From: Rhodococcus opacus B4
GTDB lineage: Bacteria; Actinomycetota; Actinomycetes; Mycobacteriales; Mycobacteriaceae
Direction of reading: 5' to 3'
Length of the DNA stretch: 64,000 nucleotides
NCBI RefSeq assembly: GCF_000010805.1
Contig: NC_012522.1
Coordinates: 7,440,001-7,504,000, forward strand
Translations under genes and position numbers: made by a program
Shown here: in pieces, positions 1 to 9,826 of the stretch
Layout of the letters: every line of letters begins with the position of its first letter
Numbering within the stretch: position 1 is the stretch's first letter
Notes under the pieces: model-generated
Database searches by the model: none
What the model was told of the DNA's origin: nothing
The model's input: only the letters and a program-made list of their open reading frames with translations

Positions 1-1166
1 TCTTCGTCCGGCACGGACTGCCGGGCGAGCGGGTGGTCGCCCGGATCACCGAGGACCGCGGCGGGTCCTACTGCCGGGCCGACGCGATCGAGATCCTCGA
101 CGGCTCCCCGGAGCGGGTCGCCCCGGTGTGCCCGGTGTCCGGCCCGGGCGGCGCGGGCTGCTGCGACTTCTCGCACGCGAGCCTGCATCTGCAGCGGGAC
201 ATGAAGTCGCAGGTCGTGTCGGAGCAACTGCTGCGGCTGGCGCGGTTGGAGCGGAACGTGGCGGTCGAGGAACTGCCCGGCACCGGGGACGGCACCGGCT
301 GGCGCACCCGGGTGCGGCTGGCCGTCGACCCGGACGGCCGTCCCGGCTACCACCGGCATCGCAGTTCCGGGATCGTCACGGACCTCGTGTGCCCGCAGAT
401 CGAGCCCGCCGCCTACGACGGTGTGGGCGAACATGATTGGAAGCCCGGCAGCGAGGTGCAGATCGTTCTCGACGGCGCGGGGGAGCGGCACGTGGTCGAG
501 ATCGCGCCGCCGAAGGTGTCGCGGACCGGCCGCACGAGTCCCGGGCGGCGGGGTGCCATGGCGCGGCGGGCCGCCGGCGGTGCGCCGCGCGCGGAACGGG
601 TGCTCGTGGGGTCGGGTCGCCCGGTGGAGCGGGTACGCGACCGCGAATGGGAACTCGCGGCCACCGGGTTCTGGCAGGCGCATCGCGGGGCCGCCGAGGC
701 GTACTCGGCGGTGGTCACCGAATGGGCCGGGCTGTCCGCGGGTGACACGGCATGGGACCTGTACGGGGGAGTCGGGGTGTTCGCCGCGGCCCTCGCGGGC
801 CGCGCGGGGCACGTCGATTCCGTGGAGTCCGCGCGCCAGGCCGTGGCGGACGGGAAGGCCGCGCTCGCCGACCTCCCTCAGGTGCGCTTCCACGCCGACC
901 GGGTCGAGCGCGCGATCGCCGGGTTGACCTCCCCGCCACGGGTCGTGGTGCTCGATCCGCCTCGTGCGGGTGCGGGGCGCGAGGTGGTCGAGGCGGTGGC
1001 CGCCGCCGGCGCCGAACGGGTGGTGCACGTGGGGTGCGACCCGGCGTCGTTCGCCCGCGACATCGGCCTGTACCTCGGGCAGGGATATCATGTCGACGAG
1101 TTGCGCGCGTTCGATGCGTTCCCGCTCACCCACCACGTGGAGTGCATCGCGTTGCTGACGCGCTGA
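1..1166 (+). CDS. TrmA/RumA-family class I SAM-dependent RNA 5-methyluridine methyltransferase (5' end cut off)
   Basis: The reading frame is open from base 3, so the true start lies upstream of the window. The first residues (FVRHGLPGERVVARIT) look like a TRAM RNA-binding domain. An iron-sulfur-type cysteine set follows (CPVSG, then GCC, later LVCPQ), as in RumA. The C-terminal half is a Rossmann methyltransferase with LYGGVGVF for SAM binding, VLDPPRAG, a candidate catalytic cysteine in HVGCDPA and a terminal glutamate in HHVEC. It probably methylates U to m5U in tRNA or 23S rRNA; which substrate cannot be told. It is the likely counterpart of M. tuberculosis Rv2689c, which also lies near dxs. 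Confidence 0.85.
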   Translation, partial: FVRHGLPGERVVARITEDRGGSYCRADAIEILDGSPERVAPVCPVSGPGGAGCCDFSHASLHLQRDMKSQVVSEQLLRLARLERNVAVEELPGTGDGTGWRTRVRLAVDPDGRPGYHRHRSSGIVTDLVCPQIEPAAYDGVGEHDWKPGSEVQIVLDGAGERHVVEIAPPKVSRTGRTSPGRRGAMARRAAGGAPRAERVLVGSGRPVERVRDREWELAATGFWQAHRGAAEAYSAVVTEWAGLSAGDTAWDLYGGVGVFAAALAGRAGHVDSVESARQAVADGKAALADLPQVRFHADRVERAIAGLTSPPRVVVLDPPRAGAGREVVEAVAAAGAERVVHVGCDPASFARDIGLYLGQGYHVDELRAFDAFPLTHHVECIALLTR

Positions 1167-1171
1167 CGAAG

Positions 1172-1201
1172 TTCTTTACCGAACGCAACAAAACGTATAG
1201 T
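1172..1201 (+). promoter_or_regulatory. Probable promoter of the MarR-family gene
   Basis: TTCTTT (1172-1177) and TATAGT (1196-1201) are separated by 18 bases, about 40 bases ahead of the MarR start. An inverted repeat GTTC-N6-GAAC (1171-1184) overlaps the -35 and could be an autoregulatory operator. Inferred from consensus only. Confidence 0.45.
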
Positions 1202-1239
1202 CGAGCCCGCAGGTAGTGGGTGTTCGGGACGGGGACAGG

Positions 1240-1698
1240 ATGTCGGTACAGGCAGATACGGCGCAGGCGCTCGTCGATGCGGTGTTCGCGCTCGGGCGGT
1301 CGTTGCGGGCGGTCGTCTCCGCGACCGGCGAGACCCCGATCGCGCCCGCACTGACGAGCGTGCTCTTCGTGCTCGCCGCGCGCGGGGAGTGCCGCCAGAA
1401 CGAACTGGCCGCCGACCTGTGCGTGAGTCAGTCCTCGCTGAGCAGACAGATCTCCGAACTGGTCGACGCGGGATACGTATCCCGCGCCGCCGATCCCGAC
1501 GACAAGCGGGCCTCCCGGATCCGGGTGTCACCGAGCGGAATGGACATCCTCGCGGAGACGACCGCGCGGCGCGCCGAACGGCTGCGCGGCATGCTCGAGG
1601 ACTGGTCACAGGAACAGGCACTGGCGGCCGTGACGTCGCTGACTCAGCTCACCGACACGTTCGCCGCCTCGGTGCAGCAGCGCGGCCCCCGGGCCTAG
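1240..1698 (+). CDS. MarR-family transcriptional regulator
   Basis: A 152-residue winged-helix regulator. The recognition region reads NELAADLCVSQSSLSRQISELVDAG in pieces around residues 50-75, followed by the wing with the DPDDKRASRIRVS stretch typical of MarR proteins. The start is placed at ATG 1240 because GGGGACAGG precedes it; an in-frame GTG at 1216 would add eight residues without a good ribosome site. It stands alone, convergent with the SIMPL gene, and the two stop codons share the tetranucleotide CTAG at 1695-1698. Ligand and targets are unknown; self-regulation is likely for the family. Confidence 0.8.
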   Translation: MSVQADTAQALVDAVFALGRSLRAVVSATGETPIAPALTSVLFVLAARGECRQNELAADLCVSQSSLSRQISELVDAGYVSRAADPDDKRASRIRVSPSGMDILAETTARRAERLRGMLEDWSQEQALAAVTSLTQLTDTFAASVQQRGPRA

Positions 1699-2357
1699 AC
1701 CAGCCGCCACCGCACGCGTACGTCCACCCGCGTCGGTTTCTCGCCGCGTTCGACGGCGATCGCGGAATCGGCCGCCGCGAACGCCTTCGCGACCGGTCGC
1801 GGGGATACGTCACCGACGTCGACCTCCGCGATGTCGAGCACCTCACCCAGCTCGCGTCCCGACAGCGACGCGTACTGCTCCGCCTTGGCGTGGGCATCGG
1901 ACCATGCCCGTTCCCGCGCGGTCGCCGTCAGCGCGGCCGGATCGGAGAAGTCGAATTCGAGTCCGCCGAGACGGATGTCGTCACCACCCGCGCCCACACA
2001 GGCGGCCACCACCTGCGCCGGCGACGTTGCGGACGCCCCCGCCGCCCGGACGGTGACCTGCAGCGTCGTCGCCGCGGTGTAGCCCGTCACCTCGCTGCCC
2101 CGGCCCTCGGCCCACGTGGTCTCGGAGTGCACGGACAGCCCGGTGGTCGCGAGGACGGGGCCCGAGGCGCCGTACCCACGCAGGGTCTCGGTGACGGCAG
2201 TGGTGGACCGGGCGACCGCCTCGAACGCATCGGCCACCGCGGGACGCGTCGCCGTCACGGTGACGGAGGCGCGGACGAGATCCGGAACCGCGGAGACGAC
2301 TCCGGAGCCGCGCACCGTCACCGCATGCTCGGCGGGATCGGACGCCGGCACCGTCAC
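1695..2357 (-). CDS. SIMPL (DUF541) domain protein
   Basis: A 220-residue protein of the SIMPL/DUF541 family, recognised from the N-terminal VTVRGSGVVSAVPDLVRASVTV pattern, the VADAF stretch and the central YTAATTLQVTV segment. Members are often exported or envelope proteins of poorly known role. No clear signal peptide is visible here, so a cytoplasmic location is possible. The GTG start overlaps the TGA stop of the upstream ABC permease (GTGA), so it is translated as the third gene of the exporter operon and may assist it. Confidence 0.75.
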   Translation of the reverse strand: MTVPASDPAEHAVTVRGSGVVSAVPDLVRASVTVTATRPAVADAFEAVARSTTAVTETLRGYGASGPVLATTGLSVHSETTWAEGRGSEVTGYTAATTLQVTVRAAGASATSPAQVVAACVGAGGDDIRLGGLEFDFSDPAALTATARERAWSDAHAKAEQYASLSGRELGEVLDIAEVDVGDVSPRPVAKAFAAADSAIAVERGEKPTRVDVRVRWRLV

Positions 2358-3193
2358 GACTTACGGTTGTACAGGCGCATGGTCAGCGGTCCGAAGATCA
2401 CGACGAACCCGGCACACCACCCGAACACGACGGCGAGATCCGCCATCTCCACCGTCCCGGCCATCAGCCCGCGAATGGACGTCACCAGCTTGCTGATCGG
2501 GTTGACGCCGACGAACGCCTGGAGCCAGCCCGGCATGGTCGCCGGGTCGACGAAGATGTTGCTGGCGAACGTCAGTGGGAACAGGATGAACATCGACACC
2601 CCCATCACCGCCTGTTCGGTGCGCATGAGCATCGCGAACATCGTCCAGATCCACGACAGGCTGAACGAGAACAACAGCAGCAGTCCGATCGAGGCCACCA
2701 CGCCGACGAGCCCGCCGTCCGGGCGGAACCCCAGAACCAGCCCGAGGATCAGGACGATGATCGAGGCGATCGTGTAGCGGACGACGTCGCCGAGCAGCGC
2801 ACCGACGAGAGGCGAGGGACGCCAGATCGGGAGCGACCGGAACCGGTCGAAGACACCCTTCTCGATGTCCTTGTTGAGCGTCAGACCGGTGTACATGGTG
2901 ATCATGACGACCGTCTGCACGAGGATGCCCGGCAGCAGGAACTGCACGTACGCGCTGGTCGATCCGGCCAGCGCACCCCCGAACAGATACGTGAACATCA
3001 ACGTGAACATGATCGGGAACATCGTCACGTCGAACAGCTGCTCGGGGACGTGCTTGATCTTGAGCAGGGCCCGCCAGCCGAACGACAGCGACGTGGACCA
3101 CGCGGTGGGCCGCGCGGGCCTCGGGCCGGGCATCTTCAGGACGTCGGCGACAGCGGTTCTGGTGTCGGCGGTCCGGTCGGTGGTGGAGGTCAT
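2354..3193 (-). CDS. DrrB-like ABC-2 exporter permease
   Basis: A 279-residue ABC-2 type permease with about six membrane segments, for example [31 protein letters not shown] and [18 protein letters not shown]. It resembles DrrB/DrrC permeases of daunorubicin-type efflux systems. The start is ATG 3193, which overlaps the stop of the ATPase gene (ATGA) and follows a short cytoplasmic N-terminus ([12 protein letters not shown]). With the ATPase it should form a two-plus-two exporter for a hydrophobic or amphipathic compound; the substrate is unknown. Confidence 0.85.
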   Translation of the reverse strand: MTSTTDRTADTRTAVADVLKMPGPRPARPTAWSTSLSFGWRALLKIKHVPEQLFDVTMFPIMFTLMFTYLFGGALAGSTSAYVQFLLPGILVQTVVMITMYTGLTLNKDIEKGVFDRFRSLPIWRPSPLVGALLGDVVRYTIASIIVLILGLVLGFRPDGGLVGVVASIGLLLLFSFSLSWIWTMFAMLMRTEQAVMGVSMFILFPLTFASNIFVDPATMPGWLQAFVGVNPISKLVTSIRGLMAGTVEMADLAVVFGWCAGFVVIFGPLTMRLYNRKS

Positions 3194-4149
3194 GCGTGCT
3201 CCTCGGTGGGTCGGCCGGTGAGGGAGAGGAAGACTTCGTCGAGGCTCGGTTGCCCCAATGCGAATGTGCTGACGGCGATTCCGGCGTCGTCGAGTGCGGG
3301 CAGCGCCCGCGAGACCCGGGCCGGGTCGTCGATGCGGGCGGTGAGGGCCGCCGGATCGGCCTCCTCGGTGACCGGCACCTCGAGCACGTCCCGCAGCAGT
3401 GCCGCCGCCGCGGGGCGGGTGGCGATGTCGGTGACCCGCACGTGCAGCGCACCCGATCCGACGGAGGCCTTGAGTTCGCCGGTGGTGCCCTCGGCGATCA
3501 CCTTGCCGTGGTCGATGACGGCCACGCGGTCGGCGAGTTGGTCGGCCTCGTCGAGGTACTGCGTGGTCAGCAGGACCGTCGTTCCGCCGGCCACCAGTGC
3601 GCGGACGATCTCCCACACCTGATTGCGGCTGCGGGGGTCGAGACCGGTGGTGGGTTCGTCGAGGAAGATCATCTCCGGGGTGACGATGATGCTGGCCGCG
3701 ATGTCGAGTCGCCGGCGCATGCCACCGGAGTAGTTCTTCACCTGCCGGTTGCCCGCCTCCTCCAGCCCGAACGCGGACAGCAGCTGTTCGGACCGAGTGC
3801 GGGCCGCCGCGCGGGAGTACCCGTACAACCGGCCGAGCAGCAGCAGATTCTCGCTGCCCGTCAGATCCTCGTCGAGCGAGGCGAACTGCCCGGTGAGGGA
3901 GACCTTGCTGCGCACGGCGTCCGGTTCGGCGGCGACGTCGTGCCCGAGCACGGTGGCGGTTCCACCGTCGAGGGGCAGCAGCGTGGCCAGCATGCGGATC
4001 GCGGTGGTCTTGCCCGCGCCGTTCGGGCCGAGGACGCCGTAGACGCCCCCGAGGGGAACGGTCAGATCCAGGCCGTCGACCGCGTGGGTGGATCCGAATG
4101 TCTTGACGAGTCCCGTCGTCTCGATGGCCAGCTTGGTCGCTGTGAGCAT
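3190..4149 (-). CDS. DrrA-like ABC exporter ATPase
   Basis: A 319-residue ATPase of the daunorubicin-resistance (DrrA) family. Walker A is GPNGAGKTT (about residue 41), the Q-loop lies near [14 protein letters not shown], the signature is [12 protein letters not shown], Walker B is [12 protein letters not shown], and the switch histidine is replaced by Q in [11 protein letters not shown], which is normal for DrrA-type proteins. The C-terminal domain of about 80 residues (DUF4162-like) is present. The ATG at 4149 is preceded by AGCAGGG. It is the first gene of the operon with permease and SIMPL protein. Confidence 0.88.
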   Translation of the reverse strand: MLTATKLAIETTGLVKTFGSTHAVDGLDLTVPLGGVYGVLGPNGAGKTTAIRMLATLLPLDGGTATVLGHDVAAEPDAVRSKVSLTGQFASLDEDLTGSENLLLLGRLYGYSRAAARTRSEQLLSAFGLEEAGNRQVKNYSGGMRRRLDIAASIIVTPEMIFLDEPTTGLDPRSRNQVWEIVRALVAGGTTVLLTTQYLDEADQLADRVAVIDHGKVIAEGTTGELKASVGSGALHVRVTDIATRPAAAALLRDVLEVPVTEEADPAALTARIDDPARVSRALPALDDAGIAVSTFALGQPSLDEVFLSLTGRPTEEHA

Positions 4150-4241
4150 TGCACCCTGCTTTCGATTCGAGCGTCGGCGGTTCCGAGCCCCCAGCCTGTC
4201 CGATTTCTCCGATTCGGGCAACGGGTTTTCCCGCGGGCCGG

Positions 4242-6062
4242 TCAGAGTCCGCCGCCCTGGCGCAGCAGCGCCCGCAGCATGACGTCGAGTTGTTCGTACG
4301 CGCCGGACGCGAGTCGTTCGAGCAGTGCCAGCTTCAATTTCGGTTCCTCCGAGGCCATTTCGGCGTAGCGCTCGGTGGTCAGCACCGCGACCGTCACCTC
4401 GGTGTCGGCGCGGACGTCGTTGAGGAAACGGGAGTCGATCATCATCGTCATTTCCCCGAAGCTCATTCCGGCCGACAACGTCATGATCCGGTGCACCGCG
4501 CCCGCATGATCGGTGATCGTGGAGCTGACGCTGCCGGACAGGATGAGGAACAGCCCGGCGGCCGGGTCACCCCGGTGGATGACGAGATCGCCGCGGGCAT
4601 AGGTGCGGGTGACGAGGTCGCGGGTGAACCGTTCGAGTTGCTTCGCGCTGAGCGTGGACAGCATGGGATGCTCGGCGATCGTGACCGACGACGGCTGACG
4701 GGCCGTGCTGCAGTGCCGGTCGAGGAGGATGTCCTCGCACCACTGCACGGCGGCGTCCAGGTCGGCGAACACCCGGCCCGCTCTCGACGACAGGTCGGAG
4801 CGGGTGTTGCCGAGCAGACCTGCCGGGTCGACGAACGCCAGCGCGCACCCGCACCGTGCGAGGTCGGCCCGCAGGGTGTCGAACATCCCGCGGGCGACCC
4901 CGCTGACGTCGTCGACGCGCCGGACGTCGATCACCACCGCGTCCAGGGCTTCCTCGACGCCGCCGATCTCGCGGACCGCGCTCTCCGCGCCGGCGAACAG
5001 CAGATCTCCGTGCAGTTCGTAGATCCGGCTGCGCTTGCCGACATCGTCGAGAGTGGCGCGCTCGGCGGGCGAACGCCGCATCCGCGACGGGGCGTCCGAC
5101 ACCGAGTACCGGGCGCGGACCGCGGACCGGGCGGCGCGGGTGACGTGCAGGAAGTGCAGTTCCAACTCGCTCGACAGGGCCCGGCACGCCTCGACTCCGC
5201 GGACGCTGTTGCCGTGGGAGTCGAGGCGCGGGGAGTAGATCGCGATCCCGATCTGGCCGGGCAGGACGGCGAGCACGCCGCCCCCGACCCCGCTCTTGGC
5301 GGGCAGCCCGACCTCGTAGACCCATTTGCCCGCGGCGTCGTACATGCCGCACGTCGACATCACACTCAGGACCCGCTCGACCAGCGCCGGTGCGAGGACG
5401 GTCTCACCGGTGGCGGGATTGACGCCGTTGTTCGCCATCGTCGCCGCCATCAGGCTCAGGTCGCGGCACGTCACGTCGAGGGAACACTGGCGGAAGTAGA
5501 GGTCGACCGCCTCGTCGGGGTCACCCGTGATGATGTCGAACGAGCGCAGCATGTGGCCGATCGCCCGGTTGCGGTGCCCGCTCCGCGACTCGGACTCGTA
5601 CACCGACGGGTTGAATGTCAGGTCCCGTCCCGCGTACCGGGAGTACGTGGACCGGATCCGCTCGAACCGCGTGTCGACGTCCGGTCCCGCGATCAGCGAG
5701 GCCGCGGTGATCGCCCCGGCGTTGATCATGGGATTGCGGGGCCGCTCCGTCCGCGGGTCGAGGCTGATCTCGTTGAACGGTTCCCCGGACGGTTCGACGT
5801 CGATCTTCTCGGCGACGGCTGCGGAGCCGCGGTCGGCGAGCGCCAGGGCGTACGTGAACGGCTTCGAGATGGACTGGATCGTGAACGGCAGGCGGGTGTC
5901 GCCGACCTCGTACACGTAGCCGTCCACGGTCGCGACGCAGATGCCGAACGAGTCGGGGGCGACCGCCGCGAGTTCGGGAATGTAGTCGGCGAGCTGTCCG
6001 CCGCGGTTCTCCCGGGTCTCGGTGAAGACTTTTCCGATCAGCGCGTCCACGACGGTGCTCAT
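4242..6062 (-). CDS. glsA: Glutaminase fused to STAS and cyclic-nucleotide-binding domains
   Basis: A 606-residue three-domain protein. Residues 1-310 are a serine-dependent glutaminase (L-glutamine to glutamate and ammonia), with the nucleophile motif QSISKPF, the NPMINAGAI motif and KSGVGGG. Residues about 330-440 form a STAS domain, with the [15 protein letters not shown] beta-strand/loop. Residues about 465-600 form a cNMP-binding domain, with [15 protein letters not shown] and MSFGEM. Bacterial GlsA is usually only about 310 residues. The gene stands alone, facing away from dxs. Control by a small ligand through the C-terminal domains is an inference. Confidence 0.9.
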   Translation of the reverse strand: MSTVVDALIGKVFTETRENRGGQLADYIPELAAVAPDSFGICVATVDGYVYEVGDTRLPFTIQSISKPFTYALALADRGSAAVAEKIDVEPSGEPFNEISLDPRTERPRNPMINAGAITAASLIAGPDVDTRFERIRSTYSRYAGRDLTFNPSVYESESRSGHRNRAIGHMLRSFDIITGDPDEAVDLYFRQCSLDVTCRDLSLMAATMANNGVNPATGETVLAPALVERVLSVMSTCGMYDAAGKWVYEVGLPAKSGVGGGVLAVLPGQIGIAIYSPRLDSHGNSVRGVEACRALSSELELHFLHVTRAARSAVRARYSVSDAPSRMRRSPAERATLDDVGKRSRIYELHGDLLFAGAESAVREIGGVEEALDAVVIDVRRVDDVSGVARGMFDTLRADLARCGCALAFVDPAGLLGNTRSDLSSRAGRVFADLDAAVQWCEDILLDRHCSTARQPSSVTIAEHPMLSTLSAKQLERFTRDLVTRTYARGDLVIHRGDPAAGLFLILSGSVSSTITDHAGAVHRIMTLSAGMSFGEMTMMIDSRFLNDVRADTEVTVAVLTTERYAEMASEEPKLKLALLERLASGAYEQLDVMLRALLRQGGGL

Positions 6063-6313
6063 GAGAAGACCCTAGAGGGTGTCAACGGCGAAGTCGGGTG
6101 TTCCGCCGGTCCCGCCCGGCGGCGCAATTGTGTGAAGCCGGTCACGGCTGTGGCCGGAATGCCCGAGGACGAAGCCGCACCACGGGGCCGCCGCGACCGG
6201 TACCGTGTGTCCCGCCCTTCCGCGGCTCCGTAGACTGGTTCCACTGTGACGTGACACGAAGCCACGTGGCAGAGGCACGCAAGGCGGCGTGCATCACGGA
6301 GGGAGCGATCTCG

Positions 6314-8263
6314 TTGGGTGTTCTTGCCCGTATCCAGACGCCTGACGATCTTCGTCAGCTGAATCCGGCGGAGATGAAGCAGCTCGCGGCGGAGATTCGT
6401 GAGTTCCTCGTGCAGAAGGTCGCGGCGACCGGCGGTCACCTGGGCCCCAACCTGGGCGTCGTCGAGCTGACCCTCGCGCTGCACCGGATCTTCGAGTCGC
6501 CGGCCGACCCGATCGTCTTCGACACGGGCCACCAGGCGTACGTCCACAAGATCCTCACCGGCCGCAAGGACGATTTCGACTCGCTCCGCAAGCAGGGCGG
6601 CCTGTCGGGGTACCCGTGCCGGGCGGAGAGCGATCACGACTGGGTCGAGTCGTCGCACGCGTCCGCGGCGCTGTCGTACGCCGACGGCCTCGCGAAGGCC
6701 TTCGAACTGACCGGCCAGGCCCGGCACGTCGTCGCGGTCGTCGGTGACGGTGCCCTGACCGGCGGCATGTGCTGGGAGGCGCTGAACAACATCGCCGCAG
6801 GCAAGGACCGGTCGGTGGTCATCGTCGTCAACGACAACGGCCGCTCGTACGCCCCGACCATCGGTGGTCTCGCCGACCACCTCGCCGCCCTCCGGCTCCA
6901 GCCGGGTTACGAACGCATCCTCGACAGCGGCCGGCGGATGGTGAAGAAGCTTCCGTGGGTGGGGCGCACCGCCTACTCGGTCCTGCACGGGATGAAGGCG
7001 GGCCTCAAGGACGCTGTCGCCCCGCAGGTGATGTTCACGGACCTGGGCATCAAGTACCTCGGACCGGTCGACGGCCACGACGAGGCCGCGCTCGAATCCG
7101 CGCTACGCCGCGCGAAGGCGTTCGGCGGACCGGTCATCGTGCACGCCGTCACCCGCAAGGGCATGGGCTACGCGCCCGCCGAGAACCACGTGGCCGATCA
7201 GATGCATTCGACCGGCGTGATCGACCCGGTCACCGGTAAGTCGGCCGGATCGGCGTCCGCCGACTGGACGTCGGTGTTCTCCGCTGAGCTGATCGACCAG
7301 GCGAGCCACCGGCAGGACATCGTGGCGATCACCGCTGCCATGGCGGGCCCGACCGGCCTCGCCGCGTTCGGCGAGAAGTACCCCGACCGCATGTTCGACG
7401 TCGGGATCGCCGAGCAGCACGCCGTGACGTCGGCTGCAGGCCTGGCGCTCGGCGGCCTGCACCCGGTGGTCGCCGTCTACTCGACGTTCCTCAACCGTGC
7501 CTTCGACCAGTTGCTGATGGACGTGGCCCTGCTGAAGCTGCCTGTCACCCTCGTCCTCGACCGCGCGGGTATCACCGGCAGCGACGGCGCCAGCCACAAC
7601 GGCATGTGGGACATGTCGCTGCTGGGCATCGTCCCCGGAATGCGGGTCGCGGCGCCCCGCGACACGGCCACCCTGCGGGAGGAACTGGCCGAGGCGCTGG
7701 CCGTCGACGACGGGCCGACCGCGCTCCGCTTCCCGAAGGGCACGGTCGGGGACGACGTGCCCGCCGTGAGCCGGCTCGACGGCGTCGTCGACATCCTGCA
7801 CGCCCCGTCCGGTCGCAACGACGTGCTCATCGTGTCGGTCGGCGCGTTCGCCGGCCTCGCGCTCGCTGCCGCGGAACGTCTGGAACAGCAGGGCATCTCG
7901 GCGACCGTCGTCGACCCGCGGTGGGTGCTGCCGGTCCCGGAGTCGTTGCTGAAGCTCGCCGAGGACTCCACGATGGTGGTCACCGTCGAGGACAGCGGCC
8001 TGCACGGCGGTGTCGGTTCCACCGTGTCCGCCGCGCTGCGGGCCGCCGGGGTCGACGTGCCCTGTCGTGATCTCGGTGTTCCGCAACGGTTCCTCGACCA
8101 CGCGTCCCGCGCGCAGATCCACGCCGAGCTGGGACTCACCGCGCAGGACGTCGCCCGGCAGATCACCGGGTGGTTCGCCGGACTCGGCAACCTGCGCCCC
8201 GGGCAGCAGAACGGTGTCGTCGCCGACCTCGACGCGCAGCGCGCGGAGAACCGCGGCCAGTAG
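6314..8263 (+). CDS. dxs: 1-deoxy-D-xylulose-5-phosphate synthase
   Basis: A 649-residue TPP enzyme that condenses pyruvate and glyceraldehyde-3-phosphate in the first step of the MEP isoprenoid pathway. Visible landmarks are [14 protein letters not shown], the [12 protein letters not shown] histidine region, the TPP motif [17 protein letters not shown], and the transketolase domain with [11 protein letters not shown]. The TTG start at 6314 gives the expected N-terminus ([10 protein letters not shown]) and follows GGAGG at a usable distance; ATG codons upstream would add unlike sequence. A -10 like TAGACT lies at 6231-6236. In M. tuberculosis dxs1 sits beside the RNase D-like gene; here 13 kb intervene. 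Confidence 0.95.
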   Translation: MGVLARIQTPDDLRQLNPAEMKQLAAEIREFLVQKVAATGGHLGPNLGVVELTLALHRIFESPADPIVFDTGHQAYVHKILTGRKDDFDSLRKQGGLSGYPCRAESDHDWVESSHASAALSYADGLAKAFELTGQARHVVAVVGDGALTGGMCWEALNNIAAGKDRSVVIVVNDNGRSYAPTIGGLADHLAALRLQPGYERILDSGRRMVKKLPWVGRTAYSVLHGMKAGLKDAVAPQVMFTDLGIKYLGPVDGHDEAALESALRRAKAFGGPVIVHAVTRKGMGYAPAENHVADQMHSTGVIDPVTGKSAGSASADWTSVFSAELIDQASHRQDIVAITAAMAGPTGLAAFGEKYPDRMFDVGIAEQHAVTSAAGLALGGLHPVVAVYSTFLNRAFDQLLMDVALLKLPVTLVLDRAGITGSDGASHNGMWDMSLLGIVPGMRVAAPRDTATLREELAEALAVDDGPTALRFPKGTVGDDVPAVSRLDGVVDILHAPSGRNDVLIVSVGAFAGLALAAAERLEQQGISATVVDPRWVLPVPESLLKLAEDSTMVVTVEDSGLHGGVGSTVSAALRAAGVDVPCRDLGVPQRFLDHASRAQIHAELGLTAQDVARQITGWFAGLGNLRPGQQNGVVADLDAQRAENRGQ

Positions 8264-8281
8264 CCCAGACGCCTCCACACG

Positions 8282-8320
8282 CGAATCCGGCCGAATCACA
8301 GTGTGATTCGGCCGGATCCG
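8282..8320. terminator. Bidirectional hairpin between dxs and the MFS gene
   Basis: Two arms of about 19 bases (8282-8300 and 8302-8320) are complementary with one mismatch around a minimal loop. They lie between the convergent ends of dxs and the MFS gene, so termination of both transcripts is the likely role. There is no U-run, which is common in this group. Confidence 0.7.
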
Positions 8321-8332
8321 TAGGTGCCGGGG

Positions 8333-9730
8333 TCAGGTGTGCATCTCTTCGAGTTCCATCCCCTTCGTCTCCCGGACCTTCGCCCGGACGAAGAAGTAGG
8401 ACAGCAACGCGAAGAACGCGAACAGTCCGTACAGGAACCACAGCCCCACCGAGCGGGTGAGCGGCGGGAACGACAGCGTGACCGTGAAGTTCGCGATCCA
8501 GTTCGCCGCTGTGCTGATGCCGAGGGCGTAGGCGCGCATGTTGTTGGGGAACATCTCGCCGAGCATCACCCACATGACCGGCCCCCAGGTCGCGGCGAAG
8601 AAGATGACGAACAGGTTGGCGCCGACCAGCGCGACCGCCCCCCACGGGCTGGGGAGCACGACGTCGTCGCCGCTGCCGGTCGCCTGGGAGAACGCGATCG
8701 CGGCCATGAGCAGGCTCAGGAACATGCCGAGCGAGCCCACCTCGAGCAGGACCTTGCGGCCGATCCGGTCGACGAACAGGATGGCGACGAACGTCATGCC
8801 CACGTTGATGATCGCGGTGATCACCGACGTGGTGAACGACTCGTTCTCGCTGAAACCCACCGACTTCCACAGCGTCGTGGAGTAGTAGAAGATCGCGTTG
8901 ATACCCACGAACTGCTGGAAGATGGCCATGAAGATGCCGACCCAGACGATGGGCTGCAGCCCGAACCTCGGGCCGCGAATGTCGTCGAACGACGCCGTCG
9001 ACTCGTGCCGGAGGGTGAGCCGGATCTCGGACACGCGCTCCTGTGGGTTCACCTCGCCGGTGATGTTCGCGAGGATGTCGGCCGCTTCCTGATCGAGGTG
9101 CTTGCCCACGAGGTACCGCGGCGATTCGGGGATCATCAGGGCGAGAACGCCGTACACGACCGCGGGGATCACGCCGACGATGAACATCCAGCGCCAGGCC
9201 TCGAGGTTGAGCCACAACTCGTTGGAGGCGCCGCCCGCGGCGTTCTGCAGTACCGCGTCCGACAGCAGCGCGGCGAAGATGCCGAGCGTGATGGCCAGTT
9301 GCTGCAGCGACGCCAGCGCGCCGCGGTAGCGGGCCGGCGCGATCTCCGAGATGTACGTCGGCGCAATGACCGACGCGATGCCGATGCCGAGGCCGCCGAG
9401 GACGCGCCACAGCATCAGGTCGGGGACGCTGAACGCGAGTCCGGACCCGAGTGAGGACACGACGAACAGCACCGAGCCGAGCAGCATCACTTTCTTGCGG
9501 CCCCAGCGGTCCGCGAGGCGACCCGCAAACCATGCGCCCACAGCACATCCGAGCAGGGCGATCGCTACGGCGAAGCCCGTGAAGAACGAACCCAGCTCGA
9601 AGTGGTCCTGGATGGAGTCGACGGCGCCGTTGATGACCGAGCTGTCGAAACCGAAGAGAAATCCACCCACCGCGGCGGCGACGGTGACGCCGATGACCTT
9701 CGCGGTGTGTCTTTCGGACATCTGCGTCAT
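8333..9730 (-). CDS. MFS sugar-porter family transporter
   Basis: A 465-residue permease with 12 predicted membrane helices. Sugar-porter signatures are present: GRLADRWGRKK after helix 2, PESPRYL before the central loop, and DRIGRK after helix 8. It probably imports a monosaccharide or polyol by proton symport; the substrate cannot be read from the sequence. The start is ATG 9730, preceded by AAGCAGG; extending upstream adds 26 unlike residues. It is a single gene ending at the terminator shared with dxs. Confidence 0.88.
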   Translation of the reverse strand: MTQMSERHTAKVIGVTVAAAVGGFLFGFDSSVINGAVDSIQDHFELGSFFTGFAVAIALLGCAVGAWFAGRLADRWGRKKVMLLGSVLFVVSSLGSGLAFSVPDLMLWRVLGGLGIGIASVIAPTYISEIAPARYRGALASLQQLAITLGIFAALLSDAVLQNAAGGASNELWLNLEAWRWMFIVGVIPAVVYGVLALMIPESPRYLVGKHLDQEAADILANITGEVNPQERVSEIRLTLRHESTASFDDIRGPRFGLQPIVWVGIFMAIFQQFVGINAIFYYSTTLWKSVGFSENESFTTSVITAIINVGMTFVAILFVDRIGRKVLLEVGSLGMFLSLLMAAIAFSQATGSGDDVVLPSPWGAVALVGANLFVIFFAATWGPVMWVMLGEMFPNNMRAYALGISTAANWIANFTVTLSFPPLTRSVGLWFLYGLFAFFALLSYFFVRAKVRETKGMELEEMHT

Positions 9731-9826
9731 CGCATACCTGCTTTCGACGAGCGTTCCTGATGCGGGCACAACCGAACTAGGTGTACCGGAATACGCTACG
9801 CCCGCCACCGCCTCTCAGGCGGGAGT

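Noticed and set aside
1171-1184. GTTC-N6-GAAC as an SOS-type box upstream of the MarR gene
   Set aside because: The half sites are in the wrong order and spacing for LexA (GAAC-N4-GTTC); it fits better as a possible MarR operator.
1389-2777. A 462-residue plus-strand frame across MarR, SIMPL and permease genes
   Set aside because: No domain is visible, and three better-supported genes occupy the region.
4149-6233. A 694-residue plus-strand reading frame opposite the glutaminase
   Set aside because: It is a GC-rich antisense shadow: composition is dominated by Arg, Gly, Val and Asp with no recognisable domain, while the minus strand encodes a clear three-domain protein.
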